From: Stenotrophomonas sp. 169
GTDB lineage: Bacteria > Pseudomonadota > Gammaproteobacteria > Xanthomonadales > Xanthomonadaceae
Direction of reading: 5' to 3'
DNA length: 64,000 nucleotides
NCBI RefSeq assembly: GCF_014621775.1
Contig: NZ_CP061204.1
Location: forward strand, 2,314,501-2,378,500
This document shows, one piece after another, positions 27,067 to 36,233 of the stretch; position 1 is the first letter of the stretch; each line of letters opens with the position of its first letter. The translations under genes and the position numbers were made by a program. Below the pieces are notes generated by a model. It was not told the DNA's origin. It saw only the letters and a list, made by a program, of their open reading frames with translations, and did no database searches.

Positions 27067-29421
27067 ATGCCCTGGATCAACAACCTCAAACTGATGCCCA
27101 AGCTGATGGCCACCTTTGGTGTCCTCCTGCTGGTGATGCTGCTTCAGGGCATCGTGGCCTACCGTGGCCTGGACTCGCTCAATGACGTGACGACGACGCT
27201 GGCCGGCAAGCGGATGGAAAGCATCCGCATGGCCGGCGAAATGCGCGGCATGCTCGGCGAGTACCGCAACTCTTCCTACCAGCAGCTGATCCGTGCCAGC
27301 GATGACGTCAAGGCCGAAGCACGCACGCGTGCCGCAGACCTGCGCAAGCAGCTGGACACCTCCATCAAGGCCTATCCGGGCCTGGTCGATGGGGCGCAGC
27401 AGAAGGCGCTGTTTGACACCTTCGTCAAGGACTGGAACCAGACCCTGACCTCCTATGATTCGGTCAGCGAGATGCTGGAACTGCAGCTGCCCGACGACGC
27501 CATCGATACCTTCGTCGGTGAAACGCGCACCCTGCACCGCAAGTCGTCGGATGCGCTGGAAGCGCTGATCGCCGAAGACAACCGCCTTGCCCGCGCTGCG
27601 CGCGACGAGGCCACCTCGACCTACGCCACCTCGTCCATGCTGATGCTGATCGCCCTGCTGGGCGGCGCGGCACTCGGCCTGGTGCTGGTGTATCTGTTCG
27701 CCCGCTCCCTGGTGGGCAGCGTCCGCGGCGCGGTCAGCGTTGCCAACGAAGTCGCCAGCGGCAAGCTGGACGGCCACATCGACACCTCGCGTTCGGATGA
27801 AGTCGGCGACCTGATGCAGGCCATGCAGCGCATGCAGCGCGACCTGCGCGAGCGTATCGAACGCGACGAAGCCATCGCCAGCGAGAACCTGCGCATCCGC
27901 ACCGCGCTGGATTACAGCTCCACCGGTGTGTTCCTCAGCGATGCGAACCAGCAGATCGTGTACGCCAACAGCGCGCTGCAGCAGTCGCTCGTCGAGCATG
28001 CCGACGAACTGCGCAAGGACCTGCCGGGCTTCGACCCCGAAGCACCGCTGGTCGGCCGCCCGGTCGCCGAGCTGGAACACGGTGGCCAGGCCGATGCGGC
28101 CGTCATGGCCGAGCTGGCCAAGACCGGCGTCGCCCGCCGCGAAGTGCAGTACGGCCAGGCGCAGTTTGCCCAGGTCATCACCACCATCCGCAACGAAGAC
28201 GGCGACACCGTCGGCCATGTGACCGAATGGCGCGACCGGACCCCGGAAGCTGCCGTGGAAGCAGAAGTGGCGCAGGTCATCGCCCGCGCCGCCGCCGGCG
28301 ACCTCACCGGCCGTGTCGGCAGCGAAGGCAAGGACGGCTTCTTCCTGCAGCTGGCCAACCAGATCAACGGGCTGCTCAACGCCAACGCCAGCAGCATTGA
28401 GCAGATCTCGCAGCTGCTTGCCGCCCTGTCGCGCGGCGACCTGACCGCCCGCATGCAGGGCGACTACCAGGGCGTGTTCGCCCAGATGCGCGACGACGCC
28501 AACGCCACCGCCGAGCAGCTCAGTGGCATCGTCACCCGCATCAAGCACTCCAGCCGCGCCATCAACTCGGCCGCCGGTGAGATCGCCAGCGGCAACAGCG
28601 ATCTGTCGCGCCGTACCGAACAGCAGGCCGCGAACCTGGAAGAAACCGCCGCATCGATGGAGGAACTGACCTCCACCGTGCGCCAGAACGCCGAGCACGC
28701 ACGTCAGGCCAACCAGCTCGCCATCGGCGCCGCCGGTGTCGCCTCGCAGGGCGGCGAAGTGGTCGGCCAGGTGGTCACCACCATGTCGGCCATCCAGACC
28801 TCCTCCAAGAAGATTGCTGAAATCATCTCGGTGATCGACGGCATCGCGTTTCAGACCAACATCCTGGCGCTGAATGCCGCGGTGGAAGCCGCCCGTGCCG
28901 GTGAGCAGGGCCGTGGCTTCGCCGTGGTCGCCAGCGAAGTGCGCACCCTGGCCCAGCGCTCCGCCGCTGCCGCCAAGGAGATCAAGGGCCTGATCGACGA
29001 CTCGGTCGGCAAGGTCGCCGATGGCTCCGCCCTGGTCAACAAGGCCGGTGCCACCATGAGTGAAATCGTCGCCTCGGTGCAGCGCGTGACCGACATCATG
29101 TCCGAGATCTCCGCCGCCTCGCAGGAACAGTCCGCCGGCATCGAACAGGTGAACCAGACCGTCGTGCAGATGGATGAAACCACCCAGCAGAACGCCGCGC
29201 TGGTGGAAGAAGCCACCGCCGCCGCGCGGGCCATGGAAGAACAGGCCGGCCACCTGAGTGAAGCCGTTTCGGTGTTCACCCTGGATGAGTCCGACGTGCA
29301 GCATGAGGCCCCGGCCGCCGCCCGTCCGCGCGCCGCCGCCCCCGCCGCGCCGGCAGTGCGTCGTCCCACCACCCGCCAGCCCGCCGCCGAGCTGGCCGAA
29401 GGGGACTGGGCAGAGTTCTGA
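27067..29421 (+). CDS. Methyl-accepting chemotaxis protein with PAS-like module
   Basis: A 784-residue chemoreceptor with membrane segments at about residues 12-31 and 193-213 and a helical periplasmic sensor between them. A HAMP domain and a PAS-like module ([21 protein letters not shown]) follow, then repeated HAMP-like stretches and the signalling domain. It ends in DWAEF, a probable CheR/CheB tether. ATG 27067 was chosen for the GGAGAG eleven bases upstream and the family start [19 protein letters not shown]. It probably shares the promoter before the secreted protein. A strong terminator follows. Confidence 0.95.
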   Translation: MPWINNLKLMPKLMATFGVLLLVMLLQGIVAYRGLDSLNDVTTTLAGKRMESIRMAGEMRGMLGEYRNSSYQQLIRASDDVKAEARTRAADLRKQLDTSIKAYPGLVDGAQQKALFDTFVKDWNQTLTSYDSVSEMLELQLPDDAIDTFVGETRTLHRKSSDALEALIAEDNRLARAARDEATSTYATSSMLMLIALLGGAALGLVLVYLFARSLVGSVRGAVSVANEVASGKLDGHIDTSRSDEVGDLMQAMQRMQRDLRERIERDEAIASENLRIRTALDYSSTGVFLSDANQQIVYANSALQQSLVEHADELRKDLPGFDPEAPLVGRPVAELEHGGQADAAVMAELAKTGVARREVQYGQAQFAQVITTIRNEDGDTVGHVTEWRDRTPEAAVEAEVAQVIARAAAGDLTGRVGSEGKDGFFLQLANQINGLLNANASSIEQISQLLAALSRGDLTARMQGDYQGVFAQMRDDANATAEQLSGIVTRIKHSSRAINSAAGEIASGNSDLSRRTEQQAANLEETAASMEELTSTVRQNAEHARQANQLAIGAAGVASQGGEVVGQVVTTMSAIQTSSKKIAEIISVIDGIAFQTNILALNAAVEAARAGEQGRGFAVVASEVRTLAQRSAAAAKEIKGLIDDSVGKVADGSALVNKAGATMSEIVASVQRVTDIMSEISAASQEQSAGIEQVNQTVVQMDETTQQNAALVEEATAAARAMEEQAGHLSEAVSVFTLDESDVQHEAPAAARPRAAAPAAPAVRRPTTRQPAAELAEGDWAEF

Positions 29422-29441
29422 TCCGACGACATCTTCGGATG

Positions 29442-29470
29442 AGGCCGGGCCATGTGCCCGGCCTTTTTTT
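29442..29470 (+). terminator. Rho-independent terminator after the third receptor gene
   Basis: The nine-base arms AGGCCGGGC and GCCCGGCCT enclose a five-base loop and are followed by a run of eight T. Confidence 0.9.
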
Positions 29471-29491
29471 ATCCCGCCGCCCGCGATACCC

Positions 29492-29517
29492 GGTAGCGCC
29501 GAGCCACGCTCGGCGAG
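29492..29517 (+). repeat. SMAG-type REP element
   Basis: A single GTAGCGCCGAGCCACGCTCG copy just after the terminator. Confidence 0.8.
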
Positions 29518-29596
29518 CGCACCGCGCGGCCTCCGTCAGGCATCGCCTTGCCGGCAGGAAGTAACCGCCGAGCCCAGCGCGGCGCGACCAAAGCAC

Positions 29597-29623
29597 TCAA
29601 TTGTCCGCCGCAGCGGCCGATAA
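29597..29623 (+). promoter_or_regulatory. FliA (sigma-28) promoter for the fourth receptor and cheRDB
   Basis: TCAA (29597), 15 bases, GCCGATAA (29616). It lies 48 bases before the chosen receptor ATG and inside a longer in-frame extension, so it supports the shorter start. Confidence 0.85.
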
Positions 29624-29670
29624 CGTGGTTGACGCAGTACCGCGTCCCCTTCCCTGTTCTGGCCCCCTCC

Positions 29671-31953
29671 ATGACGCTCAAGCAACGCTGGCATCGCTAC
29701 TTCGACAACCTTCCGGTCCGCCGCAAGCTCAACCTGTTGACCGTGCTGATCGCCATCGGCGTCGTCGCGCTGTCCATCGTGGCGGCGCGCATGCAGTACC
29801 TGGACCTGACCGAAACCCGCAAGGAATCGCTTGCCGTCCAGGTCGAGCTTGCCGAGGGCGTGCTGACCCATTACCAGCGTCTGTCCGCCAAGGGTGAGCT
29901 GACCGAAGAAGCCGCCAAGGCCGCCGCGCTGCAGGCGATCGATGCCATGCGCGCCCAGGACGATGCCTACTACTACAACGTGCTGGACACGAACTACGTG
30001 TTGCTGATGCATCCGTTCAAGCCCGATCGTGTCGGCAGCGTGCAGAAGGACTACACATCGGTCGACGGAGTACCGCTGTACTACCTGCAGGTGGGCATGG
30101 CGCGCATCGGCGGCGGCTACACCTACTACCAGACCAACAAGCCCGGCGCCGAGAAGCCCATCGACAAGGTCACCTACGCGCACATGTTCGCGCCGTGGCA
30201 GTGGGTGGTCACCAGCGGCGTCTACATGGACGACGTGCAGGCGCAGGCATGGACCTTCACCCTGATCATGGCGCTGACCGGCGGCCTCGTCGTGCTGCTG
30301 GTGCTGGCGCTGAGCTGGGTGATCGGCAGCCGCATCGCCACCCCGCTGCGCAAGGCGACCCTGGTGGCCGAAGGCATTGCCGCCGGCAAGTTGGACAACA
30401 CCATCGGCGACCAGCCGCACGATGAAACTGGCCGCTTGCTGCACAGCATGTCGCGCATGCAGGATCAGCTGCACGCGGTAATCGGCGGACAGCGGGAGAT
30501 GGCCCGCCGCCACGAGTCAGGCGAGCTGTCCTACCGTATCGACGCCAGCACCGTGCCCGGCGAGTACGGGCAGATGGTGCGTGACACCAACACCCTCGTC
30601 GGCAACCACGTGCAGACCCTGCACGATGTGCTGGGCGTGGTGCAGCAGTACGCCGTTGGCGATCTGCGTACCGATATCGCCCGCTATCCGGGTGAGAAGG
30701 CGGCCATCACCACGACCGTGGACGCCGTAAAGGCCAACCTCGCCCGTATCAACGCCGAGATCAAGCGCTTGGCTGGTGCGGCGGCGGCCGGTGATTTCAG
30801 CCAGCGCGGCGATGCGGCCTCGTTCGAGCACGACTTCCGTGCCATGGTCGAAAACCTCAACGCCATGACCGCCGTCAGCGATGACAACCTGGGCAAGCTG
30901 TCGCGCCTGCTGTCCGCCATCGCCGAAGGCGACCTGACCGCCCGCATGCACGGCGAGTTCCAGGGCGTGTTTGCGCGGATGCGCGACGATGCCAATGCCA
31001 CGGTGATCCAGCTGACCCAGATCGTCGGCCAGATCCAGGGTGCCACCAGCAGCATCACCTTGGCCGCCGGTGAAATCGCCAGCGGCAACAGCGATCTGTC
31101 GCGCCGTACCGAACAGCAGGCCGCCAACCTGGAAGAAACCGCTGCCTCGATGGAGGAACTGACCTCCACCGTGCGCCAGAACGCCGAGCACGCACGCCAA
31201 GCCAACCAGCTGGCCATCGGTGCGGCGTCCGTCGCCTCGCAGGGTGGCGACGTCGTGGGCCAGGTGGTCACCACCATGTCAGCCATCCAGACCTCGTCCA
31301 AGAAAATCGCCGAGATCATCACCGTCATCGACGGCATCGCCTTCCAGACCAACATCCTGGCGCTGAACGCTGCGGTGGAAGCGGCGCGCGCGGGTGAACA
31401 GGGCCGCGGTTTCGCCGTCGTCGCCAGCGAAGTCCGCACCCTCGCCCAGCGCTCGGCTGCGGCGGCCAAGGAGATCAAGGGCCTGATCGATGACTCGGTC
31501 ACCAACGTGGCCGACGGCTCGGCACTGGTGAACAAGGCCGGTGCCACCATGGGCGAGATCGTCGCCTCGGTGCAGCGCGTCACCGACATCATGGCCGAGA
31601 TCTCCGCGGCATCGCAGGAGCAGTCCGCCGGCATCGAACAGGTCAACCAGACCGTGGTGCAGATGGACGAAACCACCCAGCAGAATGCCGCGCTGGTCGA
31701 AGAAGCCACTGCCGCCGCGCGGGCCATGGAAGAACAGGCCACCCAGCTCGCCGATGCCGTGGCGATCTTCCGTCTGGACAACCAGGTCAACGCCGCCGTG
31801 CGCGCCGTGGCCGAGCGCATCGAGCGCCCGGCGCATCGCGCATCCACCCCGGCACCCGCCGCATCCCGCGCGGCCGCCCGTCCGCCGGCCCGCGCGCCTG
31901 CGACGCCGCGTGCGCTGTCGACCCCTGACGATGGCAACTGGCAGGAATTCTGA
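29671..31953 (+). CDS. Methyl-accepting chemotaxis protein with single Cache sensor
   Basis: A 760-residue chemoreceptor. The first membrane segment is at about residues 18-38. The periplasmic region is a single Cache (sCache_2) domain, shown by [19 protein letters not shown], a [13 protein letters not shown] stretch and [12 protein letters not shown]. The second membrane segment lies at about 197-217, then HAMP modules and the signalling domain. The C-terminus is NWQEF, very close to the enteric NWETF tether. Cache_2 receptors often sense small organic acids, but the ligand here is unknown. cheR follows after 53 bases. Confidence 0.95.
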   Translation: MTLKQRWHRYFDNLPVRRKLNLLTVLIAIGVVALSIVAARMQYLDLTETRKESLAVQVELAEGVLTHYQRLSAKGELTEEAAKAAALQAIDAMRAQDDAYYYNVLDTNYVLLMHPFKPDRVGSVQKDYTSVDGVPLYYLQVGMARIGGGYTYYQTNKPGAEKPIDKVTYAHMFAPWQWVVTSGVYMDDVQAQAWTFTLIMALTGGLVVLLVLALSWVIGSRIATPLRKATLVAEGIAAGKLDNTIGDQPHDETGRLLHSMSRMQDQLHAVIGGQREMARRHESGELSYRIDASTVPGEYGQMVRDTNTLVGNHVQTLHDVLGVVQQYAVGDLRTDIARYPGEKAAITTTVDAVKANLARINAEIKRLAGAAAAGDFSQRGDAASFEHDFRAMVENLNAMTAVSDDNLGKLSRLLSAIAEGDLTARMHGEFQGVFARMRDDANATVIQLTQIVGQIQGATSSITLAAGEIASGNSDLSRRTEQQAANLEETAASMEELTSTVRQNAEHARQANQLAIGAASVASQGGDVVGQVVTTMSAIQTSSKKIAEIITVIDGIAFQTNILALNAAVEAARAGEQGRGFAVVASEVRTLAQRSAAAAKEIKGLIDDSVTNVADGSALVNKAGATMGEIVASVQRVTDIMAEISAASQEQSAGIEQVNQTVVQMDETTQQNAALVEEATAAARAMEEQATQLADAVAIFRLDNQVNAAVRAVAERIERPAHRASTPAPAASRAAARPPARAPATPRALSTPDDGNWQEF

Positions 31954-32006
31954 TCCGTCCGGCGTGGGCTTGTCCCGCGCCACCGTCCCCGCTCTGGACA
32001 CACCCT

Positions 32007-32879
32007 GTGACCCTGCCCGCCTCCCCGATCATCCGCAGTGACAACCGCGAGTTCGACTTCGCCGACCGCGATTTCCGCCGTGTCTGCGAACTCATCCACC
32101 AGCGGGCCGGCATCGCGCTGGCCCCCGCCAAGCGCGACATGGTCTACGGCCGCTTGTCGCGGCGCCTGCGTGCGCTCGGCCTGCGCAGCTTCCAGCAGTA
32201 CCTGGACCTGCTGGAAAACGGCGGCGATGACGAATGGCAGGCGTTCACCAACGCATTGACCACCAACCTCACCGCCTTCTTCCGCGAGCCGCATCACTTC
32301 GAGAAACTGCGCGAAGAACTGATGGCACGTGCCGCCACGGCGACCAGCGCCAATCCGCTGCTGCTGTGGTCCTGCGCGGCGTCCACCGGCGAAGAGCCCT
32401 ACTCCATCGCCATCACTGCCTGCGAAGCCTTTGGCACGCTGAAGCCGCCGGTACGCATCGTGGCCACTGACGTGGATACGCAGGTGTTGGCCACCGCAGC
32501 ACGCGGCGTGTACGCGATCGATCGCGTGTCCGGGCTGGAGCCCGACCTGCGCCGCCGCTACTTCCAGCGCGGGACAGGCCCCAATGATGGCCAGTGCCGC
32601 GTCGTGCCCGCGCTGCGCGATCTGATCGACTACCGCCCGCTGAACCTGCTGGCGCCACGTTTCGACATCGGTGGGCCGTTCACCGCGCTGTTCTGCCGCA
32701 ACGTGATGATCTACTTCGACAAGCCCACCCAGCGCGATATCCTGGGGCGGCTGGTCAAGCACCTGGCCGATGACGGGATGCTGTACACCGGTCACTCGGA
32801 GAACTATCTGCACGCTGCCGACCTGATCCAGCCCTGCGGCCGCACCTTGTACCGCCGCGCACCGGGGGCCCCGGTATGA
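32007..32879 (+). CDS. cheR: Chemoreceptor methyltransferase CheR
   Basis: CheR methylates receptor glutamates using S-adenosylmethionine. The 290 residues have the N-terminal helical domain ([16 protein letters not shown]) and the SAM-binding domain ([35 protein letters not shown]). A GTG start is used with a weak ribosome site, so coupling to the upstream receptor is likely. The last bases overlap cheD in ATGA. Confidence 0.96.
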   Translation: MTLPASPIIRSDNREFDFADRDFRRVCELIHQRAGIALAPAKRDMVYGRLSRRLRALGLRSFQQYLDLLENGGDDEWQAFTNALTTNLTAFFREPHHFEKLREELMARAATATSANPLLLWSCAASTGEEPYSIAITACEAFGTLKPPVRIVATDVDTQVLATAARGVYAIDRVSGLEPDLRRRYFQRGTGPNDGQCRVVPALRDLIDYRPLNLLAPRFDIGGPFTALFCRNVMIYFDKPTQRDILGRLVKHLADDGMLYTGHSENYLHAADLIQPCGRTLYRRAPGAPV

Positions 32880-33475
32880 GTGCCGCTGCACTGCGCGAAG
32901 ACGATGTCATGCGGTACTACGACAGCCGTTTCAAGGTGACCGCGGCCAAGCTGCTGCCCACCCAGTACCTGGTGGTGGACGATGACACCGCACTGACCAC
33001 CATCCTCGGTTCCTGCGTGGCCGCCTGCCTGCGCGACCCGGTGCTGCGCATCGGCGGCATGAACCACTTCCTGCTGCCGGAAGGCAATGTCGGCGACGGC
33101 GCGCCCGCGCGCTACGGCAGCTACGCCATGGAACTGCTGATCAACGACCTGCTCAAGCGCGGCGCCAACCGCAAGCGCCTGGAGGCCAAAGTGTTCGGTG
33201 GCGCCAACGTGTTGAAAGGCTTCACCAGCAATCCGGTCGGTACCCGCAACGCCGAGTTCGTGCGCCAGTACCTGCAGGCCGAACACATCCCGATCATTGC
33301 CGAAGACCTGTGCGGCATCCATCCGCGCAAGATCTGGTTCTTCGCCGATAGCGGGCGCGTCGTGGTGAACCGCCTGCCACATGCGCACGAGGCCGAAGTG
33401 GCGGCAACCGAATCGGCGGTGCGTGCCCGTCTGTCGAAGGCACCGGTCACCGGTGGTGTGGAGCTGTTCGAATGA
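32876..33475 (+). CDS. cheD: Chemoreceptor glutamine deamidase CheD
   Basis: CheD deamidates receptor glutamines. The 199 residues contain the catalytic [12 protein letters not shown], with the cysteine in the LGSC motif, the histidine in [11 protein letters not shown] and the [15 protein letters not shown] helix. It is joined to cheR and cheB by ATGA overlaps on both sides. No CheC is present in the window. Confidence 0.95.
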   Translation: MSAAALREDDVMRYYDSRFKVTAAKLLPTQYLVVDDDTALTTILGSCVAACLRDPVLRIGGMNHFLLPEGNVGDGAPARYGSYAMELLINDLLKRGANRKRLEAKVFGGANVLKGFTSNPVGTRNAEFVRQYLQAEHIPIIAEDLCGIHPRKIWFFADSGRVVVNRLPHAHEAEVAATESAVRARLSKAPVTGGVELFE

Positions 33476-34545
33476 GCTTGGAACAACCGTGCCGCGTGTT
33501 GATCGTGGACGACTCTGCGGTGGTGCGGCAGATACTGACTGAGATCCTCGCCAGCGATCCGGGCATCGAAGTGGTGGGCACCGCGGCCGATCCGCTGCTG
33601 GCGCGCGAGAAGATCAAGCGGCTGGCGCCGGACGTGATTACGCTGGACGTGGAAATGCCGCGCATGGACGGCCTGGCCTTCCTGGAAAACCTGATGCGTC
33701 TGCACCCGCTGCCGGTGGTGATGATCTCATCGCTGACCGAACGCGGCGCGGACACCACTCTGCAGGCCCTGGCGCTGGGCGCAGTGGATTTCGTGTCCAA
33801 ACCGAAACTCGACGTCACCCGCGGTCTGCAGGGGTATGCGGATGAAATCATCGAGAAGGTGAAGACCGCCTCGCGCTCGCGGGTGCGCGCACTGGTGCGT
33901 GCACCGGTGGCGCCGAAACTCACGTTGGCGTCCACGGGCACGCCCACCGCGCCGCGGCCGTCACAGTTCCGCACCACGGACCGGCTGATCGCCATCGGTG
34001 CCTCCGCCGGCGGCACCGAGGCACTGCGCGTGGTGCTGGAAGGCCTGCCCGCCGATGCCCCGGCCGTGGTGATGACCCAGCACCTGCCGGCTACGTTCAG
34101 CACCGCATTCGCCGAACGGCTGGACCGCCACTCGGCCATGGCCGTGCGCGAGGCCACCGACGGCGAAGCGGTACTGCCGGGCCACGCCTACCTGCCGCCG
34201 GGCGGCAAGCACCTGCGGGTGATCCGCGACGGTGCCCGCTGGCGCTGCCGCATCGACGACGGCCCGCCCGTGAACCGGCACAAGCCGGCGGTGGACGTGC
34301 TGTTCCAGTCGGTGGCACAGAGCGCCGGCGCCAATGCGATCGGGGTGATCCTGACCGGCATGGGCGATGACGGCGCACGTGGCCTGCTGCAGCTGCGGCA
34401 GGCCGGCGCGCCGACATTGGTGCAGGACGAAGCCACGTCCGTGGTCTGGGGCATGCCGGGCGCCGCGTTCAAGCTCGGCGCGGCCGAAGAGCAGCTGCCG
34501 CTGGAGAAGATCGCCGAACGCCTGCTGGCGCTGTCGCGCACGTGA
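33472..34545 (+). CDS. cheB: Chemotaxis methylesterase CheB
   Basis: CheB removes receptor methyl groups when phosphorylated by CheA. The 357 residues have a receiver domain ([13 protein letters not shown], phosphorylation site Asp59 in [17 protein letters not shown]) and a methylesterase domain. The esterase has the catalytic serine in [10 protein letters not shown], the histidine in MTQHLPATF and the aspartate in [10 protein letters not shown]. It closes the second chemotaxis set; REP elements follow directly. Confidence 0.97.
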   Translation: MSLEQPCRVLIVDDSAVVRQILTEILASDPGIEVVGTAADPLLAREKIKRLAPDVITLDVEMPRMDGLAFLENLMRLHPLPVVMISSLTERGADTTLQALALGAVDFVSKPKLDVTRGLQGYADEIIEKVKTASRSRVRALVRAPVAPKLTLASTGTPTAPRPSQFRTTDRLIAIGASAGGTEALRVVLEGLPADAPAVVMTQHLPATFSTAFAERLDRHSAMAVREATDGEAVLPGHAYLPPGGKHLRVIRDGARWRCRIDDGPPVNRHKPAVDVLFQSVAQSAGANAIGVILTGMGDDGARGLLQLRQAGAPTLVQDEATSVVWGMPGAAFKLGAAEEQLPLEKIAERLLALSRT

Positions 34546-34549
34546 TCCG

Positions 34550-34722
34550 GTAGCGCCGACCCATGGTCGGCGGCTGTTTGAGGATGCGCCCGGACAGATT
34601 CCCGGCTTCGGAAAGGTAGTGACGGCCGCTGGCCGTCCGCGCCCTGTAGCGCCGATCCATGGTCGGCGGCTCTTTGCCGAAGCACCCGGATGCTTTCCGC
34701 CGAGCACGGCTCGGCGCTATCC
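34550..34722. repeat. Four REP elements after cheB
   Basis: GTAG-headed copies begin at 34550, 34616 (the GTAGTGACGG subtype) and 34646, with an inverted copy at 34698-34722. The rest of the 380-base gap before the next gene shows no gene or clear promoter. Confidence 0.82.
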
Positions 34723-34926
34723 GTACCTGCATTCCTCACAGGTCCGCACTGCTTTGGCCCAACCGGTCTCGCGTTACGAAACAGCCGGGCCATACACAAT
34801 CGGCTCGCCAGTGAACCGCGTGCCGCCAACCAGCGTTCGCAAAGTGGATGGCGGAGGGGTGAGAATGCTCCGTGGTCACGACGTGGCCGCTGCACCTTAC
34901 ACACCGCCACAGACAGGAGCAGGCAC

Positions 34927-35412
34927 ATGCATGGCGATGACTCACTGCTGTTCCGGACGCACGTAGTGAACCGGGACAATGTCATCTTCCCCTGGTCACT
35001 TTCCATCGTGGATTGCTTCTTCATCAGCAACGCGTTCAAAGCGCTGGCGGATGCGGAATTGGAATCGGTAGCATTGCTGCGGCTCTCTGCGGATGGGACG
35101 GAAGCGGAGCCCATCGACGTGCGCGATGCGTACGATCTCTACGACGTAGACACCTTTGCCGGCGGTAGCGAAGTGGTACTGCTCCATCAGCCAACGAGCT
35201 CGGCCTGCTACTGGGATCCACACGAGCGCTTCGTTGTAGTCGTTGGACCAAAGGCCTTCCTCGACGCGGCAAGGCCCTATCCCGCTGATATCGAAAAGCA
35301 CTTCTACGTCGAAGCCATGTCGCATTCATCGGCTTGCAGTGACGTCGATTCTCCCGAAGCAGTCTACACAGCGCTCTGCCGTCAGCGCGCTGCATACCCG
35401 AGCAACCTGTAG
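34927..35412 (+). CDS. Unrecognised 161-residue protein
   Basis: I do not recognise this protein. It has no signal peptide or membrane segment. It is acidic and mixed in structure, with SIVDCFFISNAFKALADAELE near the start, a strand-rich middle (EVVLLHQ, FVVVVGPKAF) and three cysteines. GGAG lies seven bases before the ATG. Codon use is less GC-biased than in the chemotaxis genes. Size, composition and its place in a REP-rich accessory patch resemble immunity proteins of contact or polymorphic toxin systems, but no toxin lies next to it. Its TAG stop is inside a REP element. Confidence 0.7.
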   Translation: MHGDDSLLFRTHVVNRDNVIFPWSLSIVDCFFISNAFKALADAELESVALLRLSADGTEAEPIDVRDAYDLYDVDTFAGGSEVVLLHQPTSSACYWDPHERFVVVVGPKAFLDAARPYPADIEKHFYVEAMSHSSACSDVDSPEAVYTALCRQRAAYPSNL

Positions 35413-35484
35413 CGCCGACCCATGGTCGGCGGCTCTTTGCTGATGTGCCCGGGCTCATTCCGCCGAGCACGGCTCGGCGCTACC
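35409..35484. repeat. Inverted REP pair
   Basis: A GTAG-headed copy begins at 35409 and supplies the stop of the upstream gene. An inverted copy lies at 35461-35484, touching the end of the convergent HTH gene. Confidence 0.82.
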
Positions 35485-35755
35485 GGACCTGCACTTGCAG
35501 TTGCCAACCTAGCGACTGCAGCACGCGCAGCACCGTGGACAACGGCAACCCGCGGGCATTGCGGAACTGCCGCCGGAACGTGCCGTTGCTCATGCCACAG
35601 CTGCGCGCCACGCCGCTGATTCCGCGCTGCTCTGCCATCAGCAGCAGCGCCGCCACCAGGCAGTCGCCATCCACAGGATGTGCATGCAGCCGGGCGTTGA
35701 GCTCATCGGCGATGGCGGATTCTGCTTCCTGCGTCGTGGGAGATGCGGTATTCAA
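35480..35755 (-). CDS. Orphan HigA-like antitoxin/HTH protein
   Basis: A 91-residue protein whose second half reads LVAALLLMAEQRGISGVARS, then GMSNGTFRRQF and LSTVLRVLQSLGWQLQVQ. This matches the helix-turn-helix pattern of addiction-module antidote proteins (HigA-like). The start is TTG with GAGG eight bases upstream; a stop lies five codons before it, so no longer form is possible. Such antidotes normally follow a RelE/ParE-type toxin gene, but no toxin frame is visible upstream. It is probably an orphan antitoxin or a solitary repressor. Confidence 0.6.
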   Translation of the reverse strand: MNTASPTTQEAESAIADELNARLHAHPVDGDCLVAALLLMAEQRGISGVARSCGMSNGTFRRQFRNARGLPLSTVLRVLQSLGWQLQVQVR

Positions 35756-36165
35756 CGTTGGACCTCACATGCATGGAGGCCGCCTGCGCAGATGCGCAAG
35801 GCGGCGGGCGATGCGGGTTGCCGTACCGGAACACACTCTCAAAACCGGTGGATCAAAGGATCCCCACGCATCACCCGCCATATGACCGGCAGAGCAATGC
35901 ATGCTCCGCGTTTCCCAAGGGAATCAACAGAGCTGTTTGAGAGTGTTTTCCAGGACGGCAATCCCGACGGGTGCGATGGCGCACCAGCACGTCCAGCGTG
36001 ACCACACGACGACGCACCGTACATGGGCGGAGTTGCAATCGAGCCGCTCGGTGCATCGTTGGAATGATGCGGTTCGCGTCAGTATCACGGGGTAGCGGGA
36101 AAAGGCAGCCGACTGAAGTCGGCTCTACCGCCGCCCCCCGGCCCCCGCCCCGCTCTGCACGCAAT
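35756..36165. other. Gene-free region with a spaced inverted repeat
   Basis: No convincing gene is seen. ACACTCTCAAA at 35833-35843 and TTTGAGAGTGT at 35937-35947 form a spaced inverted repeat. A REP-like copy (GCCGACTGAAGTCGGC) lies at 36105-36129. Its composition is less regular than the flanking genes. Confidence 0.5.
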
Positions 36166-36192
36166 AAAAAACCCCCGGCTTGCACCGGGGGT
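36166..36192 (-). terminator. Rho-independent terminator for acnB
   Basis: On the minus strand the arms ACCCCCGG and CCGGGGGT are followed by six T. It lies 42 bases after the acnB stop, with a REP copy at 36205-36229 between them. Confidence 0.85.
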
Positions 36193-36233
36193 TCTGTATC
36201 AGCAGGCGCCGACCGACGTCGGCGCTACCGCAA

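Noticed and set aside
35871..36185. Minus-strand frame upstream of the HigA-like gene as a possible partner toxin
   Set aside because: The translation shows no RelE/ParE features, no good ribosome site, and includes REP sequence.
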